Shown in pieces: positions 36,633 to 45,745 of a stretch of DNA of 64,000 bases. The notes under the pieces were generated by a model. The model saw nothing but the letters and a program-made list of their open reading frames with translations, made no database searches and was not told where the DNA came from. The first letter of the stretch is position 1. Every line of letters begins with the position of its first letter. The position numbers and the translations under genes were made by a program. Origin of the DNA: an uncultured Planctomycetia bacterium. GTDB taxonomy: Bacteria > Planctomycetota > Phycisphaerae > Phycisphaerales > SM1A02. The DNA is taken from assembly GCA_937871505.1 (NCBI GenBank), contig CALMPF010000022.1:1-64000 (forward strand), given 5' to 3'.

Positions 36633-36807
36633 CGTTTGAGCGTACCCGCGGATGACGCCGCCGGCCGCATCGGCGGCGGCGGTCCGGCGCATCGCCGCGG
36701 TCGTTCGACCGCCGGTGAGGTCCCGGCGCGTGTCAGGGCCGCCATCTCGACGCGTCCGGGCGATCTCCGATCGCAACCCGCTCGCGGATCGCCTGGGCCA
36801 CCGTCGG

Positions 36808-37614
36808 CTACGGGTACCACCGCCGCAGGAGCAGCCAGCCTCCGAAGCTGACGACGCCGAAGAGCGCCATGCCGATCGCGGCCGCGATGCCGACGGCGGC
36901 GAAGACGAGATCCGTCCGGTACTCGCGCATCGCGGAGAGGATCACGATCCCGAGCGGCGCTTCGCGTCCCGCATAGCCGCTGACGAACTCGCCGACGATG
37001 GTGCCGATCACCGCGAGTCCGGCGGCGATGCGCAGACCGGTGACGATCTGGGGCGTCGCAGCGGGGAGACTCAGCTTCCACCAGCGCGCGAGCGGGCCGG
37101 CGCGGTGGATCGCGAAGAGCTCGCGGAGGCCGGGATCGACCGAGCGCATTCCGTCGAGCGTGTTGGCGAGCACGGGGAAGATCGAGACGATCGCCGCCGA
37201 GGCGATCGTGGCCCGCATGCCGTAGCCGAACCAGATCACGAGAAGCGGGGCGATCGCGACCAGCGGGACCATCTGGAAGAGCGTGGCGATCGGGTAGAAC
37301 CCGCGCTGAAGGAAGCGGCTCGTGGACAGGGCGCTGCCGATGGCGAGGCCGAGGAGCCCCGAGAGCGCGAAACCCGCCAGCGATGCGGCGGCGCTTCGCA
37401 GCGAGGCGGCGGCGAGCATCGACCGCTGCTCGACGGCGGCCGCGAGGATCGCGCGCGGCCCCGGAAGCAGGTAGGCCTGCGGCCTGAAGAGAATGATGGC
37501 GAGCTCCCAGAGAACGAGCGCCCCGAGCACGACGAGAGCGGGGGGGACGAGCGAGCTGAATGCGCTGCTGAGCAGCGCAGCGCCCGAGGGCCGCGTCGAG
37601 CCGCTCTTCGTCAC
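36808..37614 (-). CDS. ABC transporter permease, SsuC/ThiX type
   Basis: A 268-residue inner-membrane protein with about six hydrophobic helices (PALVVLGALVLWELAIILF first). The cytoplasmic loop that docks the ATPase is GLRELFAIHRAGPLARWWKLSLPAATPQI, the EAA-type motif. Family strings TLFQMVPLVAIAPLLVIWFG and AIVSIFPVLANTLDGMRSV fit nitrate/sulfonate/thiamin-precursor importers. The GTG at 37614 overlaps the ATPase stop (GTGA). Confidence 0.92.
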   Translation of the reverse strand: MTKSGSTRPSGAALLSSAFSSLVPPALVVLGALVLWELAIILFRPQAYLLPGPRAILAAAVEQRSMLAAASLRSAAASLAGFALSGLLGLAIGSALSTSRFLQRGFYPIATLFQMVPLVAIAPLLVIWFGYGMRATIASAAIVSIFPVLANTLDGMRSVDPGLRELFAIHRAGPLARWWKLSLPAATPQIVTGLRIAAGLAVIGTIVGEFVSGYAGREAPLGIVILSAMREYRTDLVFAAVGIAAAIGMALFGVVSFGGWLLLRRWYP

Positions 37615-38537
37615 CGGTCATCTCCGAATCGGCCGTGTCCGGAGCTGTCCTGCGATGGGCCTCCCGGGCCGACCTTCATCGATCGGTCTCCGTTGGCGGG
37701 CTGCTGCCCTTCCGACGCGGTCGCGAGCCGGCGGTGGAGTCGTTCGACGAACGCGGCGAAGATGGCCGATCCGCGCGGCGCCCGCGCAGCGCCGTCGCGG
37801 TCGAAGATCTCGGCGATCCGGCCGGGTCGTGTTCCCATCACCGCGACGCGATCGGCGACGAACGCCGCTTCCTCGATCGAGTGCGTCACAAGCAGCGTGG
37901 TCGTCGGCAGCGCAGCGTGCAGCCGCAGGAGCTCGTCGTCGAGCTGGCGCCGGGTGATCTCGTCGACGGCTCCGAACGGCTCGTCGAGCAGGAGCAGAGT
38001 CGGTTCGATGACCAGGGCGCGGGCGAGCGCGGCGCGCATCCTCATGCCTCCGGAGAGGGCGCGCGGCAGCCGTCCTTCGGCGTCGCCAAGCCCGACGAGG
38101 GCGATCATCGCCCGCGCGCGGCGCTTGCGTTCGCGGCGATCGACGCCGGCGAGCTCCAGCGGGAGCGCGACGTTCGCGGTCAGATCGCGCCAGGGGAGCA
38201 GCCGGGCATCCTGGAAGCAGAAGCCGAGCCGCGGCGCTGAACCCGGCGCCGGCTGCCGCTCATCGCGGACTCGCTGCGTCGTCCTGCCGTCCTCGTGCGG
38301 AACGCCGTGCGCGTGATCGCCGGTTCCGAACTCGATGCGGCCCGTCGTCGGGCTTTCGAGTCCGCCGATCAGGCGCAGCAGCGTCGTCTTGCCGCAGCCG
38401 GAGGGTCCGACCAAGGCGGTGATCGAACCCGCCTCGAGCTCGAGATCGACGTTTCGGAGCGCTTCGACTCGGCCGTCGAAGCGCTTGCCGACGCCGACGC
38501 AGCGGACGGAAACGGCGGGTGTGACCGGACCGCCCAT
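37611..38537 (-). CDS. ABC transporter ATP-binding protein, NitT/TauT family
   Basis: A 308-residue ATPase that powers the importer with the two genes downstream. Walker A GPSGCGKTTLLRLIGGL, signature LSGGMRMRAALARAL, Walker B LLLLDEPFGAVDEIT and switch His VTHSIEEA are present. An insertion of roughly 25 residues follows the Q-loop region (GIEFG-like to GFCFQDARLLPW), Asp/Gln-rich. The C-terminus is extended by about 35 disordered residues. The ATG at 38537 is chosen over the GTG at 38558 because the family start is close to VSVRCVGVGKRF. Confidence 0.92.
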   Translation of the reverse strand: MGGPVTPAVSVRCVGVGKRFDGRVEALRNVDLELEAGSITALVGPSGCGKTTLLRLIGGLESPTTGRIEFGTGDHAHGVPHEDGRTTQRVRDERQPAPGSAPRLGFCFQDARLLPWRDLTANVALPLELAGVDRRERKRRARAMIALVGLGDAEGRLPRALSGGMRMRAALARALVIEPTLLLLDEPFGAVDEITRRQLDDELLRLHAALPTTTLLVTHSIEEAAFVADRVAVMGTRPGRIAEIFDRDGAARAPRGSAIFAAFVERLHRRLATASEGQQPANGDRSMKVGPGGPSQDSSGHGRFGDDR

Positions 38538-39177
38538 GAGGGCACGAGCGTAGCGCACGGCAGGGGCGGGCGCGGGAGCGGCCCCAGCCGGGCGGGCCCC
38601 CGCGATCCACCGCCGCGGGTCCGATCGCCTGTCCGATCGCCGGGCCGCTTCCCAGCGCCAAGGTGTCCTGCGGACCGTGAATCGCCTCAGCCCGAGCTGC
38701 CATCTCGCCTGCTCGCGCGGCGCGCTCGCGGCGCGCTGGGACGCTGCGCGCCGCGCCCGCCCTCTGCGGCGGACGGCGGGAGCGCGCCGGGCCCTCCCAG
38801 TCGCTGACTGTGAGCTCCGATTGGGGTCGCTTGCCGGCGTCCCTGGCCGGCGTCCCTCGTTGGGGTCCCTTGCTGGCGTCAGTGGTTGGCGTCCGTGGTT
38901 GGAGTCCGTGATTGGGGTCCGTGATTGGGGTCGCTGGCTGGTGCGCCTGGCGTCGGTCTCTGGCCGTGGCGTGCGGGACGCGCGTTCAACGCGTGGGGGT
39001 GAGTCCCTTCACGCGCTCGCAGCGGGGCGGATGTCGCACCTCGCCGGCGACGGGATCACGCCGCGGCAGGCCGTTGATCGCTCGCCCCCGCTGGCGAGCA
39101 TCGAGTGGTTCCTGCTCGACCTCGCACTCCTGAGCACCGATGCTCGAGCCTGTCGGTCTCCGACTGGAAGTCCACCC
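38538..39177. other. Divergent intergenic region with minisatellite
   Basis: Between the (-) ABC ATPase gene and a (+) dockerin gene. Besides the 13-bp repeat array at 38818-38947 I see no gene. The promoters for both sides must be here. Confidence 0.5.
38818..38947. repeat. 13-bp minisatellite, ten units
   Basis: Ten degenerate units of 13 bases with consensus TGGTTGGCGTCCG, spaced without gaps. The best preserved are those at 38883-38934. A 13-base period breaks any frame, so it is non-coding. Related GTCTGG/GTCCGT words occur in 12-base phase inside coding linkers elsewhere in the window. Confidence 0.85.
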
Positions 39178-40101
39178 ATGAAGAACACGAGTCGCTCTCC
39201 GATCTCTCCGCGCGCCCGTGCGACCGCCATCGCGGCGACGTCGTCCTGCGTGACCATCGGCTTCACGCTGCTCGCAGCGCCCGGCTCCGCCCGTGCAGAG
39301 TCGATCCCGATCGTCAACCCAGGCTTCGAGGAAGTCGAAGGGACCTGGCTCTTCAACGAGTTCAGCTTCGGCGCTCCGCCGGGCTGGTCGCTCCACGATC
39401 CGGCTGGCATAGCCGGCTCCGGCGCCGGGCCGACCTGCTACGTCGGGACGCTGCGGCCCTTCGAGATCGATCCGGCGGGAAGCCCGGGCGTCTTCGTCTA
39501 CTTCCCGGCGGGTGCACCGCAGGGCGAGCGCGTCGCGATCGCGTTCAACGTCGCGGGCAGCGGCGGACAGGGCGAGTACGGGATCGTCCAGACGCTCGCG
39601 GCGACGCTCCAGCCGACGAGCTACACGCTCACCGTGCTCGTGGGGAACATCGCCTCGGGGAGCGCGCTGAGCGGCGAGTTCTTCGATCTCGACGGCTTTC
39701 CCGGCTACCGGATCGAGCTCCTCGCGGGAGGCGTCGTCATCGGCAGCGACGACAACGCGCTGGCCGGATCGATCCCGGAAGGGGAGTTCGCGCCGAGCAT
39801 CATCTCGGTCGCCATTCCGCGCGGGCACCCAGGGGTCGGCCAGCCCATCGGGATTCGGCTGGTGAACCTCAACATCGTCGATCCGCTCTTCCCGGCGGCG
39901 GACCTCGAGGTCGACTTCGACGATGTGCGGCTTGAGGCCGCTCCCAGTTCGCCCGGCGCCGATCTCGACGGCAACGGCATCGTCGACGGGGCCGATCTCG
40001 GGCTGCTCCTCGCAGCCTGGAACACCCCGGAGGCCGACCTCGACGGCGACGGGACGACCGACGGAGCCGACCTCGGCCTCCTCCTCGCGGAGTGGTCCTG
40101 A
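39178..40101 (+). CDS. Exported beta-sandwich protein with C-terminal dockerin pair
   Basis: A 307-residue secreted protein. The signal ends near GFTLLAAPGSARA. The mature part starts SIPIVNPGFEEVEGTW, the opening of a galactose-binding-like beta-sandwich common in exported planctomycete proteins, with GEYGIVQTLAATLQPTSYTL and a final DLEVDFDDVRLEA strand. The C-terminus holds two full calcium loops, DLDGNGIVDGADLGLLLAAW and DLDGDGTTDGADLGLLLAEW, the clearest dockerin pair in the window. The ATG at 39178 starts the signal peptide; the open frame above it covers the minisatellite and is not coding. Likely a carbohydrate-binding or surface protein; ligand unknown. Confidence 0.9.
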   Translation: MKNTSRSPISPRARATAIAATSSCVTIGFTLLAAPGSARAESIPIVNPGFEEVEGTWLFNEFSFGAPPGWSLHDPAGIAGSGAGPTCYVGTLRPFEIDPAGSPGVFVYFPAGAPQGERVAIAFNVAGSGGQGEYGIVQTLAATLQPTSYTLTVLVGNIASGSALSGEFFDLDGFPGYRIELLAGGVVIGSDDNALAGSIPEGEFAPSIISVAIPRGHPGVGQPIGIRLVNLNIVDPLFPAADLEVDFDDVRLEAAPSSPGADLDGNGIVDGADLGLLLAAWNTPEADLDGDGTTDGADLGLLLAEWS

Positions 40102-40575
40102 GACCGACCTCGACGCGCTGATTCGCCGTGGCAGCCGCTTCGCGGCCTGAGCGCGAAGCGCTGCGGCGTCGAGGCCCGGAACGGCGCACCGCGGATGTGG
40201 AGCACGCTGGCACCGAATCGCAGCGGGACAGCCGCGTCGATGGAAAGGAGCGCACGGGCCGCTCGGTGCTGGAACGCCTCCTCGAACGCTCCGGGCGTTC
40301 CTCTCCGCGTTCCAGTCGGACCGGATCGGCCTCGGCAGGCTCTCCAGCGTGGGCAGGGAGAGGATCACGCCGAGCGCCTGCGCTCCTGGCCTTCCGCGCC
40401 GAGAGTGGGATCGCGCGGACCGCATCGGCGCAGACGGGTGGAGCCGACGCGATGCGGCGGGCGGTGTGCGCTCGGCATCGGAGTCCGACTGGGGAGCTCC
40501 ATGATCCGGTCGGAGGTTGGATGGCGCTGGATGGGGAACGGCTTCTTCCCTCGCTCCCCAATCCAAAGGAGACCC
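40102..40575. other. Intergenic region, no gene recognised
   Basis: A 474-base gap between two (+) dockerin genes. All long frames through it are Arg/Ser-rich. The only functional signal I see is AAAGGAG just before the next start. Confidence 0.45.
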
Positions 40576-43245
40576 ATGCGCGCTCGACCGGCCTGGACGA
40601 CCCTGCCTTCTCTCGCGATTGCCGCCCTCTGCCTCCGCTGCCCGGCCCTCGCGGCCGGCGTTCTCTACGTCGACGCAAGTCAGGACCTTCCCGAGGCCGC
40701 CCAGGATGGCGGGAGCTGGGCGACGGCCTACGCGTCGCTCACCGCCGCGCTCGCCGCGTCCGCCGACGGCGACGAGATCTGGGTCGCGGGGGGGACCTAC
40801 ACGCCCACCACGGGGACCAACCGCTTCGCCCGGTTCAACCTCAAGTCCGGGGTCCGGCTCTATGGCGGATTCCACGGCGGCGACTCGTCGCTCGATCAAC
40901 GGGACATCGCGGGGAACCCCTCGATCCTGAGCGGTGAGATCGGCGATCCCGCCCTGACAACGGACAACTCCCTGCGCGTCGTCGCGGGATTCGACCTTTC
41001 CGAGTCGACGCTGCTCGACGGGTTCGTGATCCGCGACGCCTCTGCGGACACCTTCCCCTTCCACGTCGGCGGCGGGCTCGGACTGGGGGGGCTCGGCGGG
41101 GGTGCGGTCGCCATCCGGCGCTGCACCTTCGTCGACAACTTCGCCTCCCACACCGGCGGCGCCGTGACGTCCTCGGCGCCGGCGCGGTTCATCGAGTGCA
41201 CATTCCTGAACAACGTCGCCGGCGTCGCCGTCGGCGCCCTCGATCTTCAGCTCCACCGCGCGGAGGTCGTGAACTGCCGGTTCCTCGGCAACGTGGCAGC
41301 CGACGGCGGCGCCGGCGCGCTGCGCGTGCTCAACGGCACCGAAACCAGCCGCATCACCGGGTGCTTCTTCAGCGGCAACCAGGCGCACTTCGGCGGCGGC
41401 GCGATCGACGTCGCCGCGTCGGATGCCGCGATCGTCAACTGCACGATCGTCGCCTGCGCCGTCACGCTGCCGACTCAGCAGGGGGGCGGGATCCTCACGA
41501 CCGTCTCCGGGACGACCGTCGTCGCCAACACGATCATCCGCGGGAACACCGCCGGCGGCCTGCCCGATCAGGCTGCGTCGCTGCCGGGCACGCTCCTCAC
41601 GTTCGTCCGCTGCAACGTCGAGGGTCTCGCTCCCGATGGCGACGGCAACTTCGGGAGCGACCCGCTCTTCCGAGGCCTCGCGGGCGACGACGGGCTCCTC
41701 GGCACCGCCGACGACGATCCGCGACTCCTCGCCGCGTCGCCATGCATCGATCGCGCCGACTTCTCCCATCTTCCCAAGGACATCGCGGACCTCGACGGCG
41801 ATGGAAACGTCGACGAGCCGCTCTCGCTCGACCTCCTCGGCGGGGCTCGCGCCCATGACGCGCTCACGATCGACACGGGAATTGGCGGCGTGAGTCACCT
41901 CGATCTCGGGGCGGCGGAGTTCAGGCGCCCAGGCACGGTCATCTGCGTCCATCCCGAGGGTGAAGGAGCATCCGGCCTGACGTGGGAGGAGGCGGTGAAG
42001 GACATCCACTCCGGGTTCGCCCTCGCTGCGCAGCCCCGCCTCGAACCTCCCGTTCAGGTCTGGGTCGCAGCCGGGACCTACAAGCCGACGGAGACCGCCG
42101 ATCGCTCGGCGAGCTTCGTCCATCCCGGCAGCGGCGTCGCCGTCTTCGGCGGCTTCGCAGGCGGCGAGCTGTCGTTGCTCGAGCGCGATCCTGCGGCGAA
42201 TCCGACGATCCTCAGCGGCGCCATCGGCGCTGCGGGCAGCGCGGACAATTCGTTCCATGTCATCGACTTCACCGGGGACACTTACTCCCGAGCCGACGTC
42301 CTCGACGGCTTCGTGATCACCGCGGGAAACGCCCACGGCGATCCATCGGGGGCGCATGGCGGAGGCATCCGCATCCGTTCCGACGCCTTGCCGACGATCC
42401 GCAACTGTCGGATCGTGGGGAATCAGGCGCTTCTCGGCGGCGGAGTCGGCTCGATCGGCAACGGAGCGGGGGTGCTGGTCAACTGCCTCGTCTCCGGCAA
42501 CGACGCAACGGCGGGCGGCGGCGTCTATTCCGAGTCGGCGCTGGAGATCCGCAACTGCACGATCGTGGCCAACGCCAGCGAGAGCGGCGGCGCAGGGATC
42601 TTCGCGGTCGGTCCGAGCGTCACGAGCGTCCTGAACTCGGTGCTCCATGGCAACGTCGACGGGCTCGCCGTCGGCGAGCTTGCCCAGATCGCTTTCGAGA
42701 AAGGCCCCGCCCTCGAGATCGCCTTCTCGCTGATCGAGTGCTTCGGTCAGAGCGGGCGCTTCGACGGTGCGACCGAGAGTTTCGGCGGAGATCCGCGTTT
42801 CGTGGGGACCGCCGGACCGGACGGCCTGCATGGAACGTCCGACGACAGCGGCGAGCTCCTGCCGTTCAGCCCCTGCATCGACGCCGGGAAGAACGGGGCG
42901 ATGGGGGACGATGCCGGCGACTCCGACGAGGACGGAGTCGCGGCCGACGAGAAGTGCCCCTTCGACCTGCGGCTCGCCTCGCGATTCCACGACGATGCCG
43001 GTCTCCCCGACGCAGGAGGTGCGAAACCGACGATCGATGTCGGAGCCTTCGAGTTTCAGGGAACGAGCACCGGTGTTCCGCCCCATCCGGCCGACCTCAA
43101 CGGCGACGGGCGCGTCAACGGCGCCGATCTCGGGCTGCTGCTTGGGTCCTTCGGGACGGTGGGATCCGCGGGCCCGGATGTCAACGGCGACTGCGTCGTC
43201 GATGGCTCCGATCTCGGACTGGTCCTCGGCGCGTGGACTGGCTGA
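40576..43245 (+). CDS. Exported double beta-helix protein with C-terminal dockerin pair
   Basis: An 889-residue secreted protein. AAAGGAG lies five bases before the ATG. A signal peptide ends near CPALAAG. Two homologous right-handed beta-helix modules follow (about 27-430 and 445-830), each opening with WVAAGTYKPT/WVAGGTYTPT, then GVRLYGGFHGGDSSLDQRD or GVAVFGGFAGGELSLLERD, LDGFVI, and repeated parallel-strand turns such as CTFVDNFASHTGGAV and CRIVGNQALLGGGV, and each ending in SPCID. The C-terminus has DLNGDGRVNGADLGLLLGSF and DVNGDCVVDGSDLGLVLGAW. The modules resemble polymorphic membrane/Pmp-like and pectin-lyase-fold adhesins; no lyase active site is evident. Confidence 0.9.
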   Translation: MRARPAWTTLPSLAIAALCLRCPALAAGVLYVDASQDLPEAAQDGGSWATAYASLTAALAASADGDEIWVAGGTYTPTTGTNRFARFNLKSGVRLYGGFHGGDSSLDQRDIAGNPSILSGEIGDPALTTDNSLRVVAGFDLSESTLLDGFVIRDASADTFPFHVGGGLGLGGLGGGAVAIRRCTFVDNFASHTGGAVTSSAPARFIECTFLNNVAGVAVGALDLQLHRAEVVNCRFLGNVAADGGAGALRVLNGTETSRITGCFFSGNQAHFGGGAIDVAASDAAIVNCTIVACAVTLPTQQGGGILTTVSGTTVVANTIIRGNTAGGLPDQAASLPGTLLTFVRCNVEGLAPDGDGNFGSDPLFRGLAGDDGLLGTADDDPRLLAASPCIDRADFSHLPKDIADLDGDGNVDEPLSLDLLGGARAHDALTIDTGIGGVSHLDLGAAEFRRPGTVICVHPEGEGASGLTWEEAVKDIHSGFALAAQPRLEPPVQVWVAAGTYKPTETADRSASFVHPGSGVAVFGGFAGGELSLLERDPAANPTILSGAIGAAGSADNSFHVIDFTGDTYSRADVLDGFVITAGNAHGDPSGAHGGGIRIRSDALPTIRNCRIVGNQALLGGGVGSIGNGAGVLVNCLVSGNDATAGGGVYSESALEIRNCTIVANASESGGAGIFAVGPSVTSVLNSVLHGNVDGLAVGELAQIAFEKGPALEIAFSLIECFGQSGRFDGATESFGGDPRFVGTAGPDGLHGTSDDSGELLPFSPCIDAGKNGAMGDDAGDSDEDGVAADEKCPFDLRLASRFHDDAGLPDAGGAKPTIDVGAFEFQGTSTGVPPHPADLNGDGRVNGADLGLLLGSFGTVGSAGPDVNGDCVVDGSDLGLVLGAWTG

Positions 43246-43661
43246 GCGCAGCGGCGACCAGAGGCCGCATCGACCGCAGGCCACGCGCGTCGCGCGCGGA
43301 AGCAACCGCTCGCTGGTCACGTCACGCAGGAGGCTCCGCCGCGAGATCTCGGGTCGGGGCGCTCCGCGTCCAGAGTTCGGGTTTGCGCGGCACTCCGTCG
43401 GCGATGCGGTCGACGACGAGAAGGACTCCGAGCGACCCGCGCTCGGAGACCGTCAGTGCAGCCATGCCAAGCCGGACGATTCGCCGCGTCGCCGGCCAGA
43501 TCGACGGTTCGAGCGCGGCGCCCGCACGCACATCAGGTTCGTCGGTGTCCCCATCGGCTCTCGTGAAGCCGGAAGCCCCGGAGCTCGAGCGGCGAGCAAT
43601 CGCGATGCCAATCGGCGGCCGCGGCGACCAGAATCTTTTTATTTCCTTGTGCCCGTCGATC
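43246..43661. other. Intergenic region, no firm gene
   Basis: Downstream of the double beta-helix gene. A (-) frame at 43322-43531 starting GTG (VRAGAALEPSIWPATRRIV) has near-coding composition but no recognisable family. The A/T-rich stretch GAATCTTTTTATTTCC near 43631 stands out against the GC-rich background and precedes a promoter-like pair. Confidence 0.4.
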
Positions 43662-43690
43662 TTGACGCCCTGCTGATTGTGTCGTAGCTT
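43662..43690 (+). promoter_or_regulatory. Sigma70-like promoter for the small-peptide gene
   Basis: TTGACG at 43662-43667 and TAGCTT at 43685-43690 are 17 bases apart, and an A/T-rich stretch that could serve as an UP element lies just upstream. A start near 43697 would leave a leader of about 40 bases ahead of the TTG at 43739. Based on sequence only. Confidence 0.4.
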
Positions 43691-43738
43691 CGCTCATTGC
43701 GGGTCAAGTTCGTCGCCAGCTTACCGGAGGTTTGCACT

Positions 43739-43918
43739 TTGCCGTCGAACTCACTCCAGGTCGTTCGGGGGTTGCCGGCGGTCTTCGCGATCATCTGCGT
43801 CGCCGGTGCCGGGATGGGGGTCGCCGGTTCGATCCTCTCGACACCCCGAGTTCCCGGTGTCCCTCGCGGGGTCCGCCTCGATGCGGTGGGCTCGGTTCGC
43901 GGCGGGAACATCATCTGA
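43739..43918 (+). CDS. Small peptide with hydrophobic segment and terminal Gly-Gly
   Basis: A predicted 59-residue peptide from a TTG start at 43739, preceded by CGGAGG nine bases upstream. It has a hydrophobic stretch (LPAVFAIICVAGAGMGVAG) that could act as a signal or membrane anchor, a middle PRVPGVPRGVRLDAVGSV and a terminal RGGNII. The Gly-Gly followed by only three residues recalls the leader or recognition part of double-glycine peptides, and a C39-like peptidase is encoded 1.8 kb downstream. The alternative is that it is an open frame by chance. The next gene begins 89 bases later. Confidence 0.45.
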   Translation: MPSNSLQVVRGLPAVFAIICVAGAGMGVAGSILSTPRVPGVPRGVRLDAVGSVRGGNII

Positions 43919-44007
43919 CCCCCTGATTCGCTGGACTCGGTTCGCCCTTCGTCGCGACGGCGATCGGCGAATGTCGGCTGGGGCCGCAAGACCACCTTGG
44001 GTGAACC

Positions 44008-45189
44008 ATGAACAACATCACAACTGGCAGCAGTCAGATCGATTCGTGCGATCCGAACGTGAGAGGCGGGCTCGGAAGCTCGGTGCTCGGAGCGGTCATC
44101 GCCTCGGCATCGGCCTTGGCGATCGGTGCCGTCGCAGTCGCCGACGTCCCGAGCATTGAGGCGATCCGTGATGCGATCCTCGCGCAGAGGGCGCTCCTTT
44201 CGACGTTCGAGGTGTCTGCGGTCACCGAACGAGTCGTCGGGCCGGGGCACGCCGTCGGGCGGACAGAGGAGTGGTACTCGGGCGACGGCGATCGGTTCGC
44301 CTACCGAGTCCGGCACGGCACGGTCCCGTCCGAGCCTGCGTCAGGACTGTTGCGGTGGTCGATCTACGACGGTCAGGATGGCCTTCAGTACTGGGGGGCC
44401 ACCGGCAACGCGAAGATCATGGCGGGCCCGACCGAATTCGCCGACTTCGTGAACCTCGAAGCGAGCGACTTCTTCGCATCGATGGCGTGGTTTCCCATCG
44501 CGGAGCTGACCACCGGCGGGCAGAACCAGCGTGATCTGACGGCGATCCTCTCCCGACCGTCGGTGTCCGTGCGTCCGACGACCGAGCACGTCGGCGAGTT
44601 TGAGTGCGTCGTCGTCGACGCCGTCGGCCCCGACTCTCCTTCAACCAGCCTCTGGCTCGCGGTGGATCATGGCTTCGTCCCGATTCGCCAGATCCACTTC
44701 CGCGGCGCCGAGGCGATCCTGGTGCGCGAGGTCCAGTCGGTCACGACGCTTGAGAATGGGGCGGTCGTGCCGACGGCGGGGCGCCGCATCGTGATGCCGC
44801 GCGGCGGGGACCCCGATCTCGCGGGGGGGCTCGAGTATGAGTTTCACGTCGCGCTCGGCGACACGGGGGCGCCGATGGCATCGGTCGCGCCGCTCCCCGC
44901 GTCGAGGTTTGACCTTGATGAGAACCTGCCGCCGGGCACGTTGGTGTCGTCTGCGGATCTCTCGGAGACGTATGTCGTCGCGGGGCGTCCCCTCGCCGAG
45001 TCGGCCGATCGTGTGCTCGCGGCCCGCTTTGGAGACGTGCGTCCGGTGCTCTCCGGACATCTGAGCGAGCGACCGCGACCCGGCGCACTGCTCATCGCGA
45101 CCATCGTCGCCGGCGTGATCGGCGTGACGATGGGAGTGGCCTGGCGCCGGTTGGGACCTGGTGCCCGCCGTGAGGCCGCGATCCAGTGA
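44008..45189 (+). CDS. LolA-like membrane protein, function unknown
   Basis: A 393-residue protein with an N-terminal hydrophobic segment (VLGAVIASASALAIGAVAVA) and a C-terminal membrane helix (LLIATIVAGVIGVTMGVAW), so it should be anchored with its body outside the cytoplasm. The body looks like the half-barrel of outer-membrane lipoprotein-sorting (LolA/LolB-like) proteins: AQRALLSTFEVSAVTERV, then GRTEEWYSGDGDRFAYRV and LWLAVDHGFVPIRQIHF. Relatives in planctomycetes often sit next to secretion genes. There is no clear lipobox. It lies between the small peptide and the C39-like peptidase. Confidence 0.75.
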   Translation: MNNITTGSSQIDSCDPNVRGGLGSSVLGAVIASASALAIGAVAVADVPSIEAIRDAILAQRALLSTFEVSAVTERVVGPGHAVGRTEEWYSGDGDRFAYRVRHGTVPSEPASGLLRWSIYDGQDGLQYWGATGNAKIMAGPTEFADFVNLEASDFFASMAWFPIAELTTGGQNQRDLTAILSRPSVSVRPTTEHVGEFECVVVDAVGPDSPSTSLWLAVDHGFVPIRQIHFRGAEAILVREVQSVTTLENGAVVPTAGRRIVMPRGGDPDLAGGLEYEFHVALGDTGAPMASVAPLPASRFDLDENLPPGTLVSSADLSETYVVAGRPLAESADRVLAARFGDVRPVLSGHLSERPRPGALLIATIVAGVIGVTMGVAWRRLGPGARREAAIQ

Positions 45190-45745
45190 CCACCGGCTGA
45201 TCGACGGTCGCTCGCCGAAGTGGCGCCGCCCCGCTTCGCTCGACGGCTGGTGACGGCGTCGGTGGCTTCCGAGCACGCCAGCGCCCCTTGTCTCCTGCTG
45301 CGGCGTCCGGAAGCGGCGTTCTGCTGCGTCGAAGCTCGCATCTGGTTTCATCGATGGGTGCTTGGTGGCCCGCAGAGCGGCCACCGCCGCCCCATCTGCT
45401 TCGCGTCTCCTTGCAGAGAACATCCGCGTCCGACCGCCTCGCGACGGACCCAAGGGGCGCTGGAGCGAGAGCGCACGGCGGCGCGCGTCGTGAGGGTCGG
45501 CTCCCTGCCGCTGCGCCGGGGTGTGCGGCTCGCGATCCGCTGGAAGCGCGGGGGTACCGCGCCGAGCTCAGTCCGATCGTCGAGTGGTCAGAGGTATCCG
45601 CAGCGCGCGTCGCTCGCGGGCAGGGCCACCGGACCTCCGAGTGGAGGTTCTGACTTCGGAGTCTGCGGAGTCTCTGCGCTGCGATCCGAGGCCTCCCTCA
45701 TCGGGTCGCCGCGGCAGCGGAGGGCGATTGGGGGTACGGTCGACC
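45190..45745. other. Intergenic region, no firm gene
   Basis: A 556-base gap. A (+) frame ending at 45653 has a plausible last 40 residues (DPLEARGYRAELSPIVEW) without a recognisable start or family, so it may be a gene remnant. Nothing else is supported. Confidence 0.4.

Noticed and set aside
38538-38817. TPP riboswitch ahead of the ABC importer operon
   Set aside because: The conserved TPP core segments (such as CTGAGA with its partner) were looked for and not found.
38986-43320. A 1444-codon open frame on the (-) strand across two dockerin genes
   Set aside because: Antisense of two proteins with signal peptides and dockerin motifs; composition is typical of shadow frames in high-GC DNA.
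43322-43531. Possible small (-) gene of 69 codons
   Set aside because: Composition is nearly gene-like, but there is no ribosome site, no family and no neighbour that would support it.
45288-45653. Possible (+) frame before the C39-like gene
   Set aside because: Only the last 40 residues look coding and there is no convincing start.
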